This document shows, piece by piece, positions 1-8,776 of a stretch of 64,000 bases of DNA. The position numbers were made by a program, and so were the translations under genes. The first letter of the stretch is position 1; every line of letters begins with the position of its first letter. The notes under the pieces are model-generated. The model was not told where the DNA came from. It saw only the letters and a list, made by a program, of their open reading frames with translations, and made no database searches. The DNA is from Prevotella sp. 885 (GTDB taxonomy: Bacteria; Bacteroidota; Bacteroidia; Bacteroidales; Bacteroidaceae). The stretch lies in assembly GCF_002265625.1 (NCBI RefSeq), contig NZ_NOVE01000010.1:22693-86692 (forward strand). The letters are read 5' to 3'.

Positions 1-14
1 CTGTTTTCTATAAT

Positions 15-66
15 GCGAGTCGGCGGCTCAAATAAAAAGAAAAATTTTACTGAACTACCGACTCGC
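15..66. terminator. Possible hairpin downstream of the GH85 gene
   Basis: A 9-bp perfect inverted repeat (GCGAGTCGG at 15-23, CCGACTCGC at 58-66) encloses a 34-nt A/T-rich loop just past the 3' end of the minus-strand GH85 gene. There is no clear U-tract on the minus-strand side, so a terminator role is inferred from position only. The rest of 1-133 holds nothing else recognisable. Confidence 0.35.
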
Positions 67-133
67 CTTTTCGTTGTTGATTATTTATTCTTTCTTAGTG
101 GTATACATTAAAGAAATAGCCTGAGTCTGCGGC

Positions 134-3100
134 TTACTTCTTAACCACGTTTACGGCCTTGTAGAGCTTGCCGTCCTTCATTACCTGAACTACGTAGAGG
201 CCCTTACCACCTGTTACTGCCACGTTGACAGCCTCACCAGCGCCAGCGTTGAATGAGTTGGTCTGGAGGAGTGCGCCGCTTGCGCTTACGATGTTGATGG
301 TGTAAGCACCACCCTCTGCGAAGCGGAAGTTAACGCTCTCTACGAACGGATTCGGATAAACTGAGAACTGAGCGTCGCGGTCTACACCGTTGATAGCTGT
401 AGGCTCAGTAATCTCGATTGCGTCGTCAACCATCTTAGATGACTCGCCCCAGAAGTTGGTGAGCTGTACGCCTGCCTCGTAAGATCCCTCACGAGCGTAA
501 GTGATGACAGCAGCCTTGTCTGTCTCAGAAGAGATACGTGCACCTGCGAGGAGCCACTTGCGGTCTGTCTTAACCTCGAGTGTACCCGGGATGCCTGGAT
601 AACCGGTGAGGTTGTTGTCAGAAGCCACCTTCTTATAAGCAGCGCTGGCTGTGTTCTCACCGCCACTGCCGTCCATGAACACCATCTTGGCAACATACTC
701 AGCACCTGCGTGACCGTGGTTAGCGAATGTAGAGTCTGCCTTATTGTAATCCTCGAAGGTGTAGTAGCCCTGGAGACCCTCGGGCACTGAGCCGTCAGCG
801 AATCCCTTCATGGCTGCCTTCACCTCGTCGTCAGTAAGAGGCTTGTTCCAAACCTGAACCTCGTCGATGGTTGCGTTAAGACCTGCCTTGTAAACGCCAC
901 CGCCACCGATGAAGATGTTTGCAGTGGTCCATCTGTCGATACGGCTGTCAGGATTGTCCTCACGGCGTGTTGAGTTTGCGAAGTTGTTAGGACCAGCTAC
1001 GCACTTGCCGTTGAAGTAGATCTTCTGCTGGCAGTCAGCACCCTGAGTAACGCAGATGTGGTTCCAAACGCCAGGATTGAGGCTGTAGCCTGTGGTCATC
1101 ATCGACTCTCTCGGGCTATCGTGACCTGTCCAACCCATTGTGTTGAACGAAACCTCGTTGGCTGCGTGATCCTGACGGCACTCGTTCTGACCAGCGGGGA
1201 TAGCCGGACGAACCTGTACCCAGAGGTCACCCCAGTTATTGTGGGGCCACTTGTCGGCAACAGTGTTCTTGTTGATGAGGTTTGTACCCTGCTTGTCGTG
1301 TGCATAGTTGTCCACCTTCACCCAAAGAGCGTATGAATAAGACATGCCCTGCTGGATTTCGCCAGGAATCATGAGCATGTTGGGGTCCTTCACCTGAACA
1401 CCGCGTGACACCTTACCCTCGCCGTCGCGAGATGTGTAAGAGATATTGAGAGCCTCAGAGGTCTCAGCCTTGGTCTTGTCGACGCTTACAGTGTTGACAA
1501 CGGGAACAGCACCAGTCTCCTCGGGAGATACGTGAATCTTACCACGGAGTACCTGCTCTACGCCCTTTGAGTCAACGATTGTAACGTCGTATACGCCAAG
1601 TTCGTCGATGGCAAGCTCGAACGACTTAACGTTCTCAGCAGTCTTAACCACCTTGGCAGTCTCAGCGTTTGTAACCTTCCAAGACTGTGCGGGATCTGCC
1701 ATTGCGTCCTCCAGACCTACGGTGAATGTCTCACCCGGCTTTACAACCTGACGGTCGAGAACCACCTCGCTTGACGGAGTGTCGTATGCTATCTCCTTGT
1801 AGTCGCTCCAAGAGATGTCGCTCTTCTTGATTCCGTCCGGCGAAACGGCACGTACACCGAAGCGGCACTCGCGACCCTCGAAACCGCTCTTGATAGGAGC
1901 GTCAATCACGTAGGCAGCCCATGATGTGGTGGCTGTGAGATACTGAGCCTCCTGATCCTTCTGCTGCATCCAGATTTCGTAGTACCATGTGTCAACCTCG
2001 TCGTTGTAAGTCTTAACGCCGCCTGTCTCCTCCTTGGCTGCATAACGCATCTTGAAGTCAACAGTGCTACCCTTACCACGAAGAACCTCCACCTCCTTAA
2101 CCTCAGGAGCTACCGGAGCGAAGTTCTGCTGCGGGTTGCGGACTGCGAGCTCGCCAACGAGCATCGAGTAGTCAGCAGCTGTATTCTCGGTTGTGATACC
2201 AATGAGGGCGATGTTGTCGCCTGACTTGATACCGAGCTTGTCGAGAGTTGTGGTGAATGTTGTCCACTCGCCGAACTTCTCAGCTGCAGGGATGTCTATT
2301 TCCTTATATGATGTAACATTGTCCTTGAGAGCAACGAAGAGCTTGGCGTGTGTGTCAAGTTCGTTATTCATCTTGTATGTTACAGAGATGTTGTATGTAG
2401 GCTCTACTGTGAGAGATGTGCGATAGAGCTTTACACGTGAAAGATCTGTAGCGCCGCTCAGACGGAGGCAAGAGCCACCCCAGTAAGCGTCGTCCCATGT
2501 AAGCTCTGCGTTAACGAGACCTGATGTAGGAGCCTGCTCAGCTGCATTTACCACCCACCAACGCCATGTAGGAAGAATGTCCTGTGTGTTGAGGTTATGC
2601 CACTTGTGGTCGAATGTCACCTTACCCTCGCTGCGGAACTTCAGACCGTTACCGAGGTTGAAGCGTGATACGAACGGAACTGCCTGGATGGTAGACTTGG
2701 CTGTATTGAAGCGAGCCACACCATGGAAGTTGTTCTTCAGGCTTGCGTTTGCAAGTGTTGTAGTACCGTTTACTGCGGGTACGTTAGCCGGGTTGCGGTT
2801 AGCACCTGAGAAGATAAGTTCCTGCTTCTCGAGGTATGCCTTCTGGATGGCTACGTCAGATGTACCGTAGTCGGTAGCACTCTGATGGATAAGGCCCTGT
2901 GAGTGAGCGCCCCAGAAACCGATGGATGCCTTTACGCCCTCGAGGTTACGCCAGTCGGCGTTGTAGAAGTTTGAAAGGTCGCGGCCCTGGATGTCGAAGC
3001 CCTTATAGTAGTCGTACGGGTCGCGACCCATCGACTCAGCATAAGCGGCAGAGTTCTGAAGCGTACCCTTGCCGGTGTTGTAGTTAGAGAACATCATGTC

Positions 3101-3922
3101 AGTAACCACATGACCGGCAGCACCGAACATTCCCTTGTTGTGACTGCCAAGACCCTGGTCGAAGGTGATAGCACCGTTGTCGTTGGTACCGTCATACCAG
3201 TGAAGCTGGAATGCCCAGCCTATTTCCTCTGCCTTCTTGTGACATTCAGCGATGAACTCCTGGAACTCTGACATTGTGTCGTAGTCAGAACCGAACTCTG
3301 AGTTTACGCCAATGCCGTCAATGCCGTAGTACTTGAGCAGACGAACGAAACGGTCAACGTTCTTGAAGTTGTCATTATCGTCACGCTCTGTCAGCTTAGT
3401 GAAAATCTTTGAATAGATGTTGCCACCGTCAAGATAAACGGAAGCTGCCCAAGGAATTGAGAGCACACAACCCACCTTTACACCGTTCTTGTGAGCAACG
3501 TCAGACAGACCTGCAGTCACGCGGAACCAAGGAGCTGTCCAGTTGCCGTGGATGTCGAGGTAAGACCACATTGAGAAGTTGTCACCTTCGAAGCAGTAGC
3601 GGGGAAGAGCCTTCCAAGAAGAGGTAGGATCGTCCAGCGGAGTCCAGAGACAGAACTTACGCTTCGGGTCTGCCACGTTGTTGGCCTGATAAACGTTGTC
3701 GGTGATGCGCTTCAAAGGACGTACACGAGAGATATAGAACTCGTCGTCGATACGGCTTACACCTATGGGCTGATTGCCCGGTTCCCAAGTCTCCAAGTTA
3801 GCGAGAATGTCGCTGAAGTTGGTGTCCTTGATATCGAGCGGATGAGTCGGTGTACGCTGGGCATAACCCATGGCTACACAGAGCATTGCTGACGCAAGGA
3901 GCAAATTTCTCTTATTCGTCAT
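134..3922 (-). CDS. Secreted endo-beta-N-acetylglucosaminidase (GH85) with LamG and T9SS sorting domain
   Basis: The 1262-residue protein should cut the chitobiose core of N-glycans outside the cell. A signal peptide spans about residues 1-21. The GH85 barrel follows; the YGIDGIGVNSEF segment carries the N-x-E pair of the family (N207, E209), the substrate-assisted catalytic residues. A beta-sandwich region follows, then a LamG/concanavalin-like domain at about 840-1040 with typical WNHICV and IDEVQVWNKPL motifs. The last ~80 residues form a T9SS type A sorting domain beginning near YPNPF and ending in a short basic tail (VVKK). It lies 158 nt downstream of a second, similarly built GH85 gene, so the pair looks like a duplication followed by divergence. 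Family assignment is from motifs; substrate preference (high-mannose or complex) cannot be read from the sequence. Confidence 0.9.
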   Translation of the reverse strand: MTNKRNLLLASAMLCVAMGYAQRTPTHPLDIKDTNFSDILANLETWEPGNQPIGVSRIDDEFYISRVRPLKRITDNVYQANNVADPKRKFCLWTPLDDPTSSWKALPRYCFEGDNFSMWSYLDIHGNWTAPWFRVTAGLSDVAHKNGVKVGCVLSIPWAASVYLDGGNIYSKIFTKLTERDDNDNFKNVDRFVRLLKYYGIDGIGVNSEFGSDYDTMSEFQEFIAECHKKAEEIGWAFQLHWYDGTNDNGAITFDQGLGSHNKGMFGAAGHVVTDMMFSNYNTGKGTLQNSAAYAESMGRDPYDYYKGFDIQGRDLSNFYNADWRNLEGVKASIGFWGAHSQGLIHQSATDYGTSDVAIQKAYLEKQELIFSGANRNPANVPAVNGTTTLANASLKNNFHGVARFNTAKSTIQAVPFVSRFNLGNGLKFRSEGKVTFDHKWHNLNTQDILPTWRWWVVNAAEQAPTSGLVNAELTWDDAYWGGSCLRLSGATDLSRVKLYRTSLTVEPTYNISVTYKMNNELDTHAKLFVALKDNVTSYKEIDIPAAEKFGEWTTFTTTLDKLGIKSGDNIALIGITTENTAADYSMLVGELAVRNPQQNFAPVAPEVKEVEVLRGKGSTVDFKMRYAAKEETGGVKTYNDEVDTWYYEIWMQQKDQEAQYLTATTSWAAYVIDAPIKSGFEGRECRFGVRAVSPDGIKKSDISWSDYKEIAYDTPSSEVVLDRQVVKPGETFTVGLEDAMADPAQSWKVTNAETAKVVKTAENVKSFELAIDELGVYDVTIVDSKGVEQVLRGKIHVSPEETGAVPVVNTVSVDKTKAETSEALNISYTSRDGEGKVSRGVQVKDPNMLMIPGEIQQGMSYSYALWVKVDNYAHDKQGTNLINKNTVADKWPHNNWGDLWVQVRPAIPAGQNECRQDHAANEVSFNTMGWTGHDSPRESMMTTGYSLNPGVWNHICVTQGADCQQKIYFNGKCVAGPNNFANSTRREDNPDSRIDRWTTANIFIGGGGVYKAGLNATIDEVQVWNKPLTDDEVKAAMKGFADGSVPEGLQGYYTFEDYNKADSTFANHGHAGAEYVAKMVFMDGSGGENTASAAYKKVASDNNLTGYPGIPGTLEVKTDRKWLLAGARISSETDKAAVITYAREGSYEAGVQLTNFWGESSKMVDDAIEITEPTAINGVDRDAQFSVYPNPFVESVNFRFAEGGAYTINIVSASGALLQTNSFNAGAGEAVNVAVTGGKGLYVVQVMKDGKLYKAVNVVKK

Positions 3923-3988
3923 AAATAATACAGATAGAGGTTTTAGATAAAAAAAATAGTTAGATGATTTCTGAGTAGTTGATGGAAA

Positions 3989-4045
3989 GCAGAATGCGGT
4001 AAGCCATGCCGGCTGCAGAGAGCCGGCTGGCGTACCTCATTCTGC
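3989..4045. terminator. Intercistronic hairpin between the two GH85 genes
   Basis: Arms GCAGAATG (3989) and CATTCTGC (ending 4045) enclose an inner GCCGGCT/AGCCGGC stem. It lies between the stop of the upstream GH85 gene and the start of the downstream one on the minus strand. It could be a terminator, an mRNA-stability stem or an attenuator reducing expression of the second gene. No long U-tract follows. Confidence 0.45.
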
Positions 4046-4080
4046 ATTTATATGACAAATTGTCAATAGTGATGCCTATA

Positions 4081-7000
4081 TTACTTTCTGATAAGCTTCA
4101 TAGTGCGAACCACCTTGCCGTCCTTCTTGACGGTGAGGATGTAAGCACCTGCATTAGCGAGGCGAACCTGCATGTTGCCGCCAGCTGCGATTGCAGCAGC
4201 CTTGCGAGCCTGAGCCTGTCCAGCCACGTTAACAATCTGAACGTCATAGTTGCCTGCCTCAGCAAACTCTACGATAACGTCCTCGCCTACTGTGTAAGCC
4301 TTCAGCTCTCCGTTGCCGAGCTGGTCGATGCCAGTGCCGCTGCCGATTGTGATGGCAGAGAATACGCGCTGGTCCTTACCGAGTGAGTTAGAAAGTGTCA
4401 GAGTTACGTTGCGAACGCCTTCCTTCTCGTAAGAAAGAACTGCCTTACCCTCTGTGTCGTTACCTGACTGAGAGATGATGTCAGCCTTAGGAGCACTCCA
4501 TGTCGGAACTGTCTCCACCTGGTAAGCTGTACCAGTGATGAACGGACAGCCTGAGGTGTACTTAGGAGCAACCCATACGAACTCGCCCTGACCCTCGTCA
4601 CCTGTCGGAGTGTAAGCGTGGAGACCAGCCTGAACACCCTTCTTCTGACCTACAGAAGCGAATGTGAAGTCGTCGTTGGCAGCCTTCTCGTTGTCCCAGA
4701 ATGCGATGATGCCTGCAGGAACATTGTTAGAGTCGATAGTACCCATAGTGGTCTGTACCTCATCAGCTGTAAGAGCGTGATCCCAAATCTGGAGGTTGTC
4801 AATAGCACCCTTGATACCGCTACGGAATGCAGCGTCACCACCTACAGCAAGTACCTGCATATCTGTGATGTTGTAAGGATTCTCCTGGTAGCCCGGGTCG
4901 CCTGTCTTGTCACCAGTGTTAGTACGCTTCCAAGAAACAATCTCCTGCTTCTTGCCATTAACGTAGAAGTCACCGCGAAGACCACCTTCTGCATTGTAGT
5001 CGAATACGTGAGTAATGTGTACCCATGTACCTACCGGCAGTTTGGTGTTACCATAATTATACTGGATCTCGTTGTTGCTGGTTTTGTCAGCACCACGCCA
5101 TGTGTATGAGTTGACAACACCCTCCTGGTTGATGTTTACCCAAATCCAACCCCAGTCAGTCTTAGGCCATGCATCAGTCTTGTTTGCTACAGAGAAGAGC
5201 TGTGTATCACCCTCTGCAAGCTCGTTGATCTTCAGCCAGTAAGATACAGAGAACGACTTAGCGCCTGTGATTCCGAGGTCAGAACACTTGGCACCGTAAC
5301 GATACTCCTGGAGGTCAACACCCTGTGAACTTGCACCGTTAGCCTCGCGAGCGGTGTACTTCATTGTCACCTGATCGCCAACCTTGATAGAGATAGGCTC
5401 CTCGCTGTCGTTAGCTGTGAGAGTATAGATTTCAGGCAGAGCACCTACGCTCTTGTCTGTAATCTGAACATATCCCGGATACTCGCGTACCTTCTCAATA
5501 CCACTTACGTCGCCAGTGAGCTTCAGTGTGTAAGAACCGATATTCTCAAGGCCGTTCTCCACAGTAACGGTCTTGCCGTTGCCAGAGTATACTGAGTTGC
5601 CTTCCTCGTCAAGGAGCTCCCATGCAGCGTCCTTGTGCTCAGGATCCACATAGCCCATAGTGAACTTCTCACCCGGCTTGATAGTGGTCTTGTCAATCTG
5701 TATGTCGTCGCTGAGTGTGTATGAAGTCGGAGTGTTATACTCTGTCCAAGCAATCTGCGACTCTGACTTCTGGTCAAGGGCTACGGCAGAAACACCGAGG
5801 CGAACCTTAGCAGCCTTGTTTGTTACTGGGATAGAGAAGAACATACCAGCCCATGAAGTTGTTGTTCCGCAGAGAACCGGCTCCTGACCCTCTTCCTGAG
5901 CATAGAGCTTGAAGTAAGAGGTCTTTACGTCGATGTTGTAGCAAGGCTCGTCCACTGCCTTGTTGTTCTCCATGTTCCAGATGAGCTTGGCATCCATACC
6001 GGCATAGCTGTTATAGAGCATATCGCTGCTTGTGATGACAGGAGCAGCAGGAGCAGCTGAAGTGCCACGAACGATAGAGAACTCACCGAGGAGAAGGCTC
6101 AGGTTCTTGGCGTTCTTGAAGTGGAGAGCTACGAGAGCGAGGTCCTTGCTGTCGAAGTCAGTGCCAACGACAAACTTCTTCTCAATCCACTCCTCGTCGT
6201 CTGCCTTCTGAGAAGTCTTGAGGACGTTGTATGCTGTTGCAGATGTCTCGCTGCCCTTTGCAGAGAGCAAGAGGTCGATGTCTGAAGTACCACCTGCGAG
6301 CTTATACTTGAATGTGATGACGTCACCAGCCTTGAGAGCATACTCTGTCTTGAAGAGGTGGAGATACTCGTCAGCTGTAGAACCGGTAAGACGGATGGTA
6401 GAGCCACCGAAGTAAGCGTCGTCCCATGTAAAGTTAGCGTCAAGTCCGTTCTCAGGAACGTCAGTAGCCTTGTTGCCGAGCAGCTTGCTTGCGAACCACC
6501 AGCGCCATGTCGGGAGGTAGTCCTGCATACCTACGTTATACCAAGAGTTGTTGTTCTGACGCTTACCCTCGAGGTTGAAGTACTTACCGTTACCGAGGTT
6601 GAAGTATGTGATGAACGGCTCCTCAGAGAGGTTCCAGCTGAGGGCTGAACGTGCTGTCATGAACGTAGACATACCGTGCCAAGCGAAGTTGTCAGCGTTG
6701 CAAGCGTGACGGTCTACGATAGACGGACAGTTAGCCGGGTTGCGGGTACCGCCGGTGAAGTAGCGCTCGATACGCTGGAGGTATGTGTTCTGCTTAACGT
6801 CGGGGTTAGAGCCCTTCTCACCACGGCTCTCCCAGAACATATTGTTGGAGTGAGCACCCCAGAGACCGATAGAGAGACGACGTGAAGGAAGGTATGACCA
6901 GCAAGTGCCTCGCGGCTCACCGCCCTGCATGTTTACACCGCAGTAGAGGTCGAGCGGATCACGACCCATTTCCTCAGCCTTTGTCACCGACTTATCCATA

Positions 7001-7821
7001 AGATATGTACGGTTCCATTTATAGTTGAAGAAGAGTGATGTACGGCGGTTCTCACCGTCACCGAATGTCTCCTCATTGTGCGTACCAAGACCCTGGTCGA
7101 ATGAGATACCACCACCGTCGTTGGTGCCGTCATACCAGAAATTCTCGAAGAGCGGGTCGTTCTTCTCGGCAGCCTTTACAAGGTTAGCATGGAAGTCGCG
7201 GAGATCCTCAACAACACCCTCACGGTCATAGAACTCTGAGTTGTAGCCCATACCGTTGATACCATAGTAGCGGAAGAACTTGGCAGCGAGTTCCGCGTCA
7301 GCAGATCCCATAGCTGTGATCATCTTCAGCCAGTCGCCACCAAGACCTGCGTTAGGAATGGAAGCCACACCCGATACGCCCACACCGTTCTTGTGTGCTG
7401 CGTCAAGGAAAGCTGCGGGGATGCGTCCCAATGAAGCTGTCCAGTCACCGTAGTGTGTTACGTACGACCACATTGAGAACACCTCTGAGTCGAAAACGCC
7501 GTTAGGAAGTGCGTTGAAAGCAGGATCGCTTACAGGAATCCAAGCGATAAGCTTCTTGTCGTTCTCAGCAGTAAGGTCGCGTACCTGTGTGGCGGCGTTA
7601 CGGAAACGAACATGCGGCTTAACACGTGAGATGTAGAAATTGTCATCCTTAGACAAACGATGGTTGTTCTGCCAGTTCTGAAGTGCAAACTGGAACTTTT
7701 CACTACCGGTGTCCTTACCGGCATCGATGTAACCCTCGCGCAGCTGCTGCGCGTTTGACGACATTACGCTGAGCATCAGTCCTGCTGCGAGCGTAAGGGT
7801 CTTGCGAGTAAAATTCGCCAT
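4081..7821 (-). CDS. Secreted endo-beta-N-acetylglucosaminidase (GH85), second copy, T9SS substrate
   Basis: The 1246-residue paralogue has the same architecture as the neighbouring GH85 protein. It has a signal peptide at about 1-24 (ending SSNAQQ) and a GH85 barrel with the N-x-E catalytic pair in YNSEF (N194, E196). Aromatic segments WYDGTNDGG and LPTWRWW match the sister protein. A LamG-like domain lies at about 830-1030 (WVHITHVFDYN, IDNLQIWDHAL) and a T9SS type A sorting domain covers the last ~75 residues (ends MKLIRK). Overall similarity to the sister protein is clear but far from identity, so the duplication is not recent or the substrates have diverged. It is probably the promoter-proximal gene of a two-gene transcript. 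Expected role: release of N-glycans from host glycoproteins at the cell surface. Confidence 0.9.
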   Translation of the reverse strand: MANFTRKTLTLAAGLMLSVMSSNAQQLREGYIDAGKDTGSEKFQFALQNWQNNHRLSKDDNFYISRVKPHVRFRNAATQVRDLTAENDKKLIAWIPVSDPAFNALPNGVFDSEVFSMWSYVTHYGDWTASLGRIPAAFLDAAHKNGVGVSGVASIPNAGLGGDWLKMITAMGSADAELAAKFFRYYGINGMGYNSEFYDREGVVEDLRDFHANLVKAAEKNDPLFENFWYDGTNDGGGISFDQGLGTHNEETFGDGENRRTSLFFNYKWNRTYLMDKSVTKAEEMGRDPLDLYCGVNMQGGEPRGTCWSYLPSRRLSIGLWGAHSNNMFWESRGEKGSNPDVKQNTYLQRIERYFTGGTRNPANCPSIVDRHACNADNFAWHGMSTFMTARSALSWNLSEEPFITYFNLGNGKYFNLEGKRQNNNSWYNVGMQDYLPTWRWWFASKLLGNKATDVPENGLDANFTWDDAYFGGSTIRLTGSTADEYLHLFKTEYALKAGDVITFKYKLAGGTSDIDLLLSAKGSETSATAYNVLKTSQKADDEEWIEKKFVVGTDFDSKDLALVALHFKNAKNLSLLLGEFSIVRGTSAAPAAPVITSSDMLYNSYAGMDAKLIWNMENNKAVDEPCYNIDVKTSYFKLYAQEEGQEPVLCGTTTSWAGMFFSIPVTNKAAKVRLGVSAVALDQKSESQIAWTEYNTPTSYTLSDDIQIDKTTIKPGEKFTMGYVDPEHKDAAWELLDEEGNSVYSGNGKTVTVENGLENIGSYTLKLTGDVSGIEKVREYPGYVQITDKSVGALPEIYTLTANDSEEPISIKVGDQVTMKYTAREANGASSQGVDLQEYRYGAKCSDLGITGAKSFSVSYWLKINELAEGDTQLFSVANKTDAWPKTDWGWIWVNINQEGVVNSYTWRGADKTSNNEIQYNYGNTKLPVGTWVHITHVFDYNAEGGLRGDFYVNGKKQEIVSWKRTNTGDKTGDPGYQENPYNITDMQVLAVGGDAAFRSGIKGAIDNLQIWDHALTADEVQTTMGTIDSNNVPAGIIAFWDNEKAANDDFTFASVGQKKGVQAGLHAYTPTGDEGQGEFVWVAPKYTSGCPFITGTAYQVETVPTWSAPKADIISQSGNDTEGKAVLSYEKEGVRNVTLTLSNSLGKDQRVFSAITIGSGTGIDQLGNGELKAYTVGEDVIVEFAEAGNYDVQIVNVAGQAQARKAAAIAAGGNMQVRLANAGAYILTVKKDGKVVRTMKLIRK

Positions 7822-8053
7822 TCTTGATTTGTTTTAAGTTATAGATATTCAGTTTTGTTGAGTTTTGTCTTGCACGGTTAGATGCTCGACACATATCTCA
7901 TACAAGATTATTCTATGTTGTGAAAATATAGCAGAGGCTTCCCGATGCACATCCAGTCTATACCACTAATTTTTACCTTAGTAGTTCTTAAAAAAAAGTT
8001 TGAAAAAGTATCGTTCAGCTTCTTAGGTTTTTATATTATATCGTTTTTCTTTT

Positions 8054-8088
8054 GCAAAATTAATCAAAAAGCGCGTAACAAAAACAAA
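8054..8088 (-). promoter_or_regulatory. Candidate Bacteroidetes promoter for the GH85 pair, with long leader
   Basis: On the minus strand, TAATTTTGC (8054-8062) matches the -7 box TAnnTTTGC. A TTTG lies 22 nt upstream (complement of CAAA at 8085-8088). Transcription would start near 8047, giving an unusually long leader of about 225 nt before the ATG at 7821. The stretch 7822-8050 holds no ORF and is A/T rich. The assignment is motif-based only. Confidence 0.45.
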
Positions 8089-8194
8089 CGCACGCAATAA
8101 ATTTAACTTTATTAACATTATTAACATTAGCACCACTGCGTGCCGAATTTTGAATTAGGAATTGTTCTCGGCTTCGTCTACACCAAGGCAGATA

Positions 8195-8560
8195 CAAACT
8201 TAGGAGGCTATGGCGTCTCGCCGTAGCCACGCAGCCTACTATAACAAAACACCAATCAGCGCCGTGTCCCGAGGGGACACGTATCCATCAGAAACCCACT
8301 GCAAGCTCCGAAGGAGCGCAGCTGTGGGATAAGCATCACCTCTCCCTCTTCTGGTTCCGCAAAGCGGGACCGACTATCATCCTCAATATCAGACGGGATG
8401 TGTAAGTCCCCCTTCGGGGAACTCATTTTGGGAGGGGCATATTTACCCACAGCTGCGCTGCTTCGCAGCTTGCAGTGGGTTTCATGATATAGGTCCCGCC
8501 CAGCGGAACCCGCAGCTGTAATACGTAACTTAGTACCATCAGCTCATACTCAATCTGCTC
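8195..8560 (+). repeat. Repeat family A, copy A1 (right terminal repeat missing)
   Basis: Starts with AAACTTAGGAGGCTATGGCG and continues through the series of small hairpins shared with the full copy at 11181-11640: a GTGTCCC/GGGACAC stem, paired CCCACTGCAAG/CTTGCAGTGGG arms and GGTTCCGC boxes. It loses the right-hand inverted terminus; about 50 nt later copy A2 begins. Short ORFs inside are by-products of the repeat. Confidence 0.8.
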
Positions 8561-8614
8561 GCGTCCGTGGGTGATTATATCCTTTGTTGTTTGTATAACA
8601 ATAAGCTGCAACAC

Positions 8615-8752
8615 AAACTTAGGAGGCTATGGCGTCCCGCCGTAGCCACGCAGCCTACCATAACAAAATATATTGCTGTACGTGGGGTGGGCTACCATAA
8701 TGCTGTATGTGGGTGCGGGGCTACGGCGAGACGCCATAGCCTCCTATGTTTG
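8615..8752. repeat. Repeat family A, short copy A2
   Basis: Minimal form of family A: left terminus AACTTAGGAGGCTATGGCG and right terminus CGCCATAGCCTCCTATGTTT in inverted orientation, with only about 75 nt between them and none of the internal hairpin block. It lies directly downstream of the stop of the GH36-like gene (minus strand). Confidence 0.8.
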
Positions 8753-8776
8753 CTTTTGCTGCTGTATAAATTCTTC

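Noticed and set aside
8256..8614. Short minus-strand ORFs inside repeat A1 (and the similar ORF in A3 and plus-strand ORF in A5)
   Set aside because: They follow the repeat wherever it occurs, on either strand, start inside hairpins and have no ribosome site or known domain. They are by-products of the palindromic repeat.
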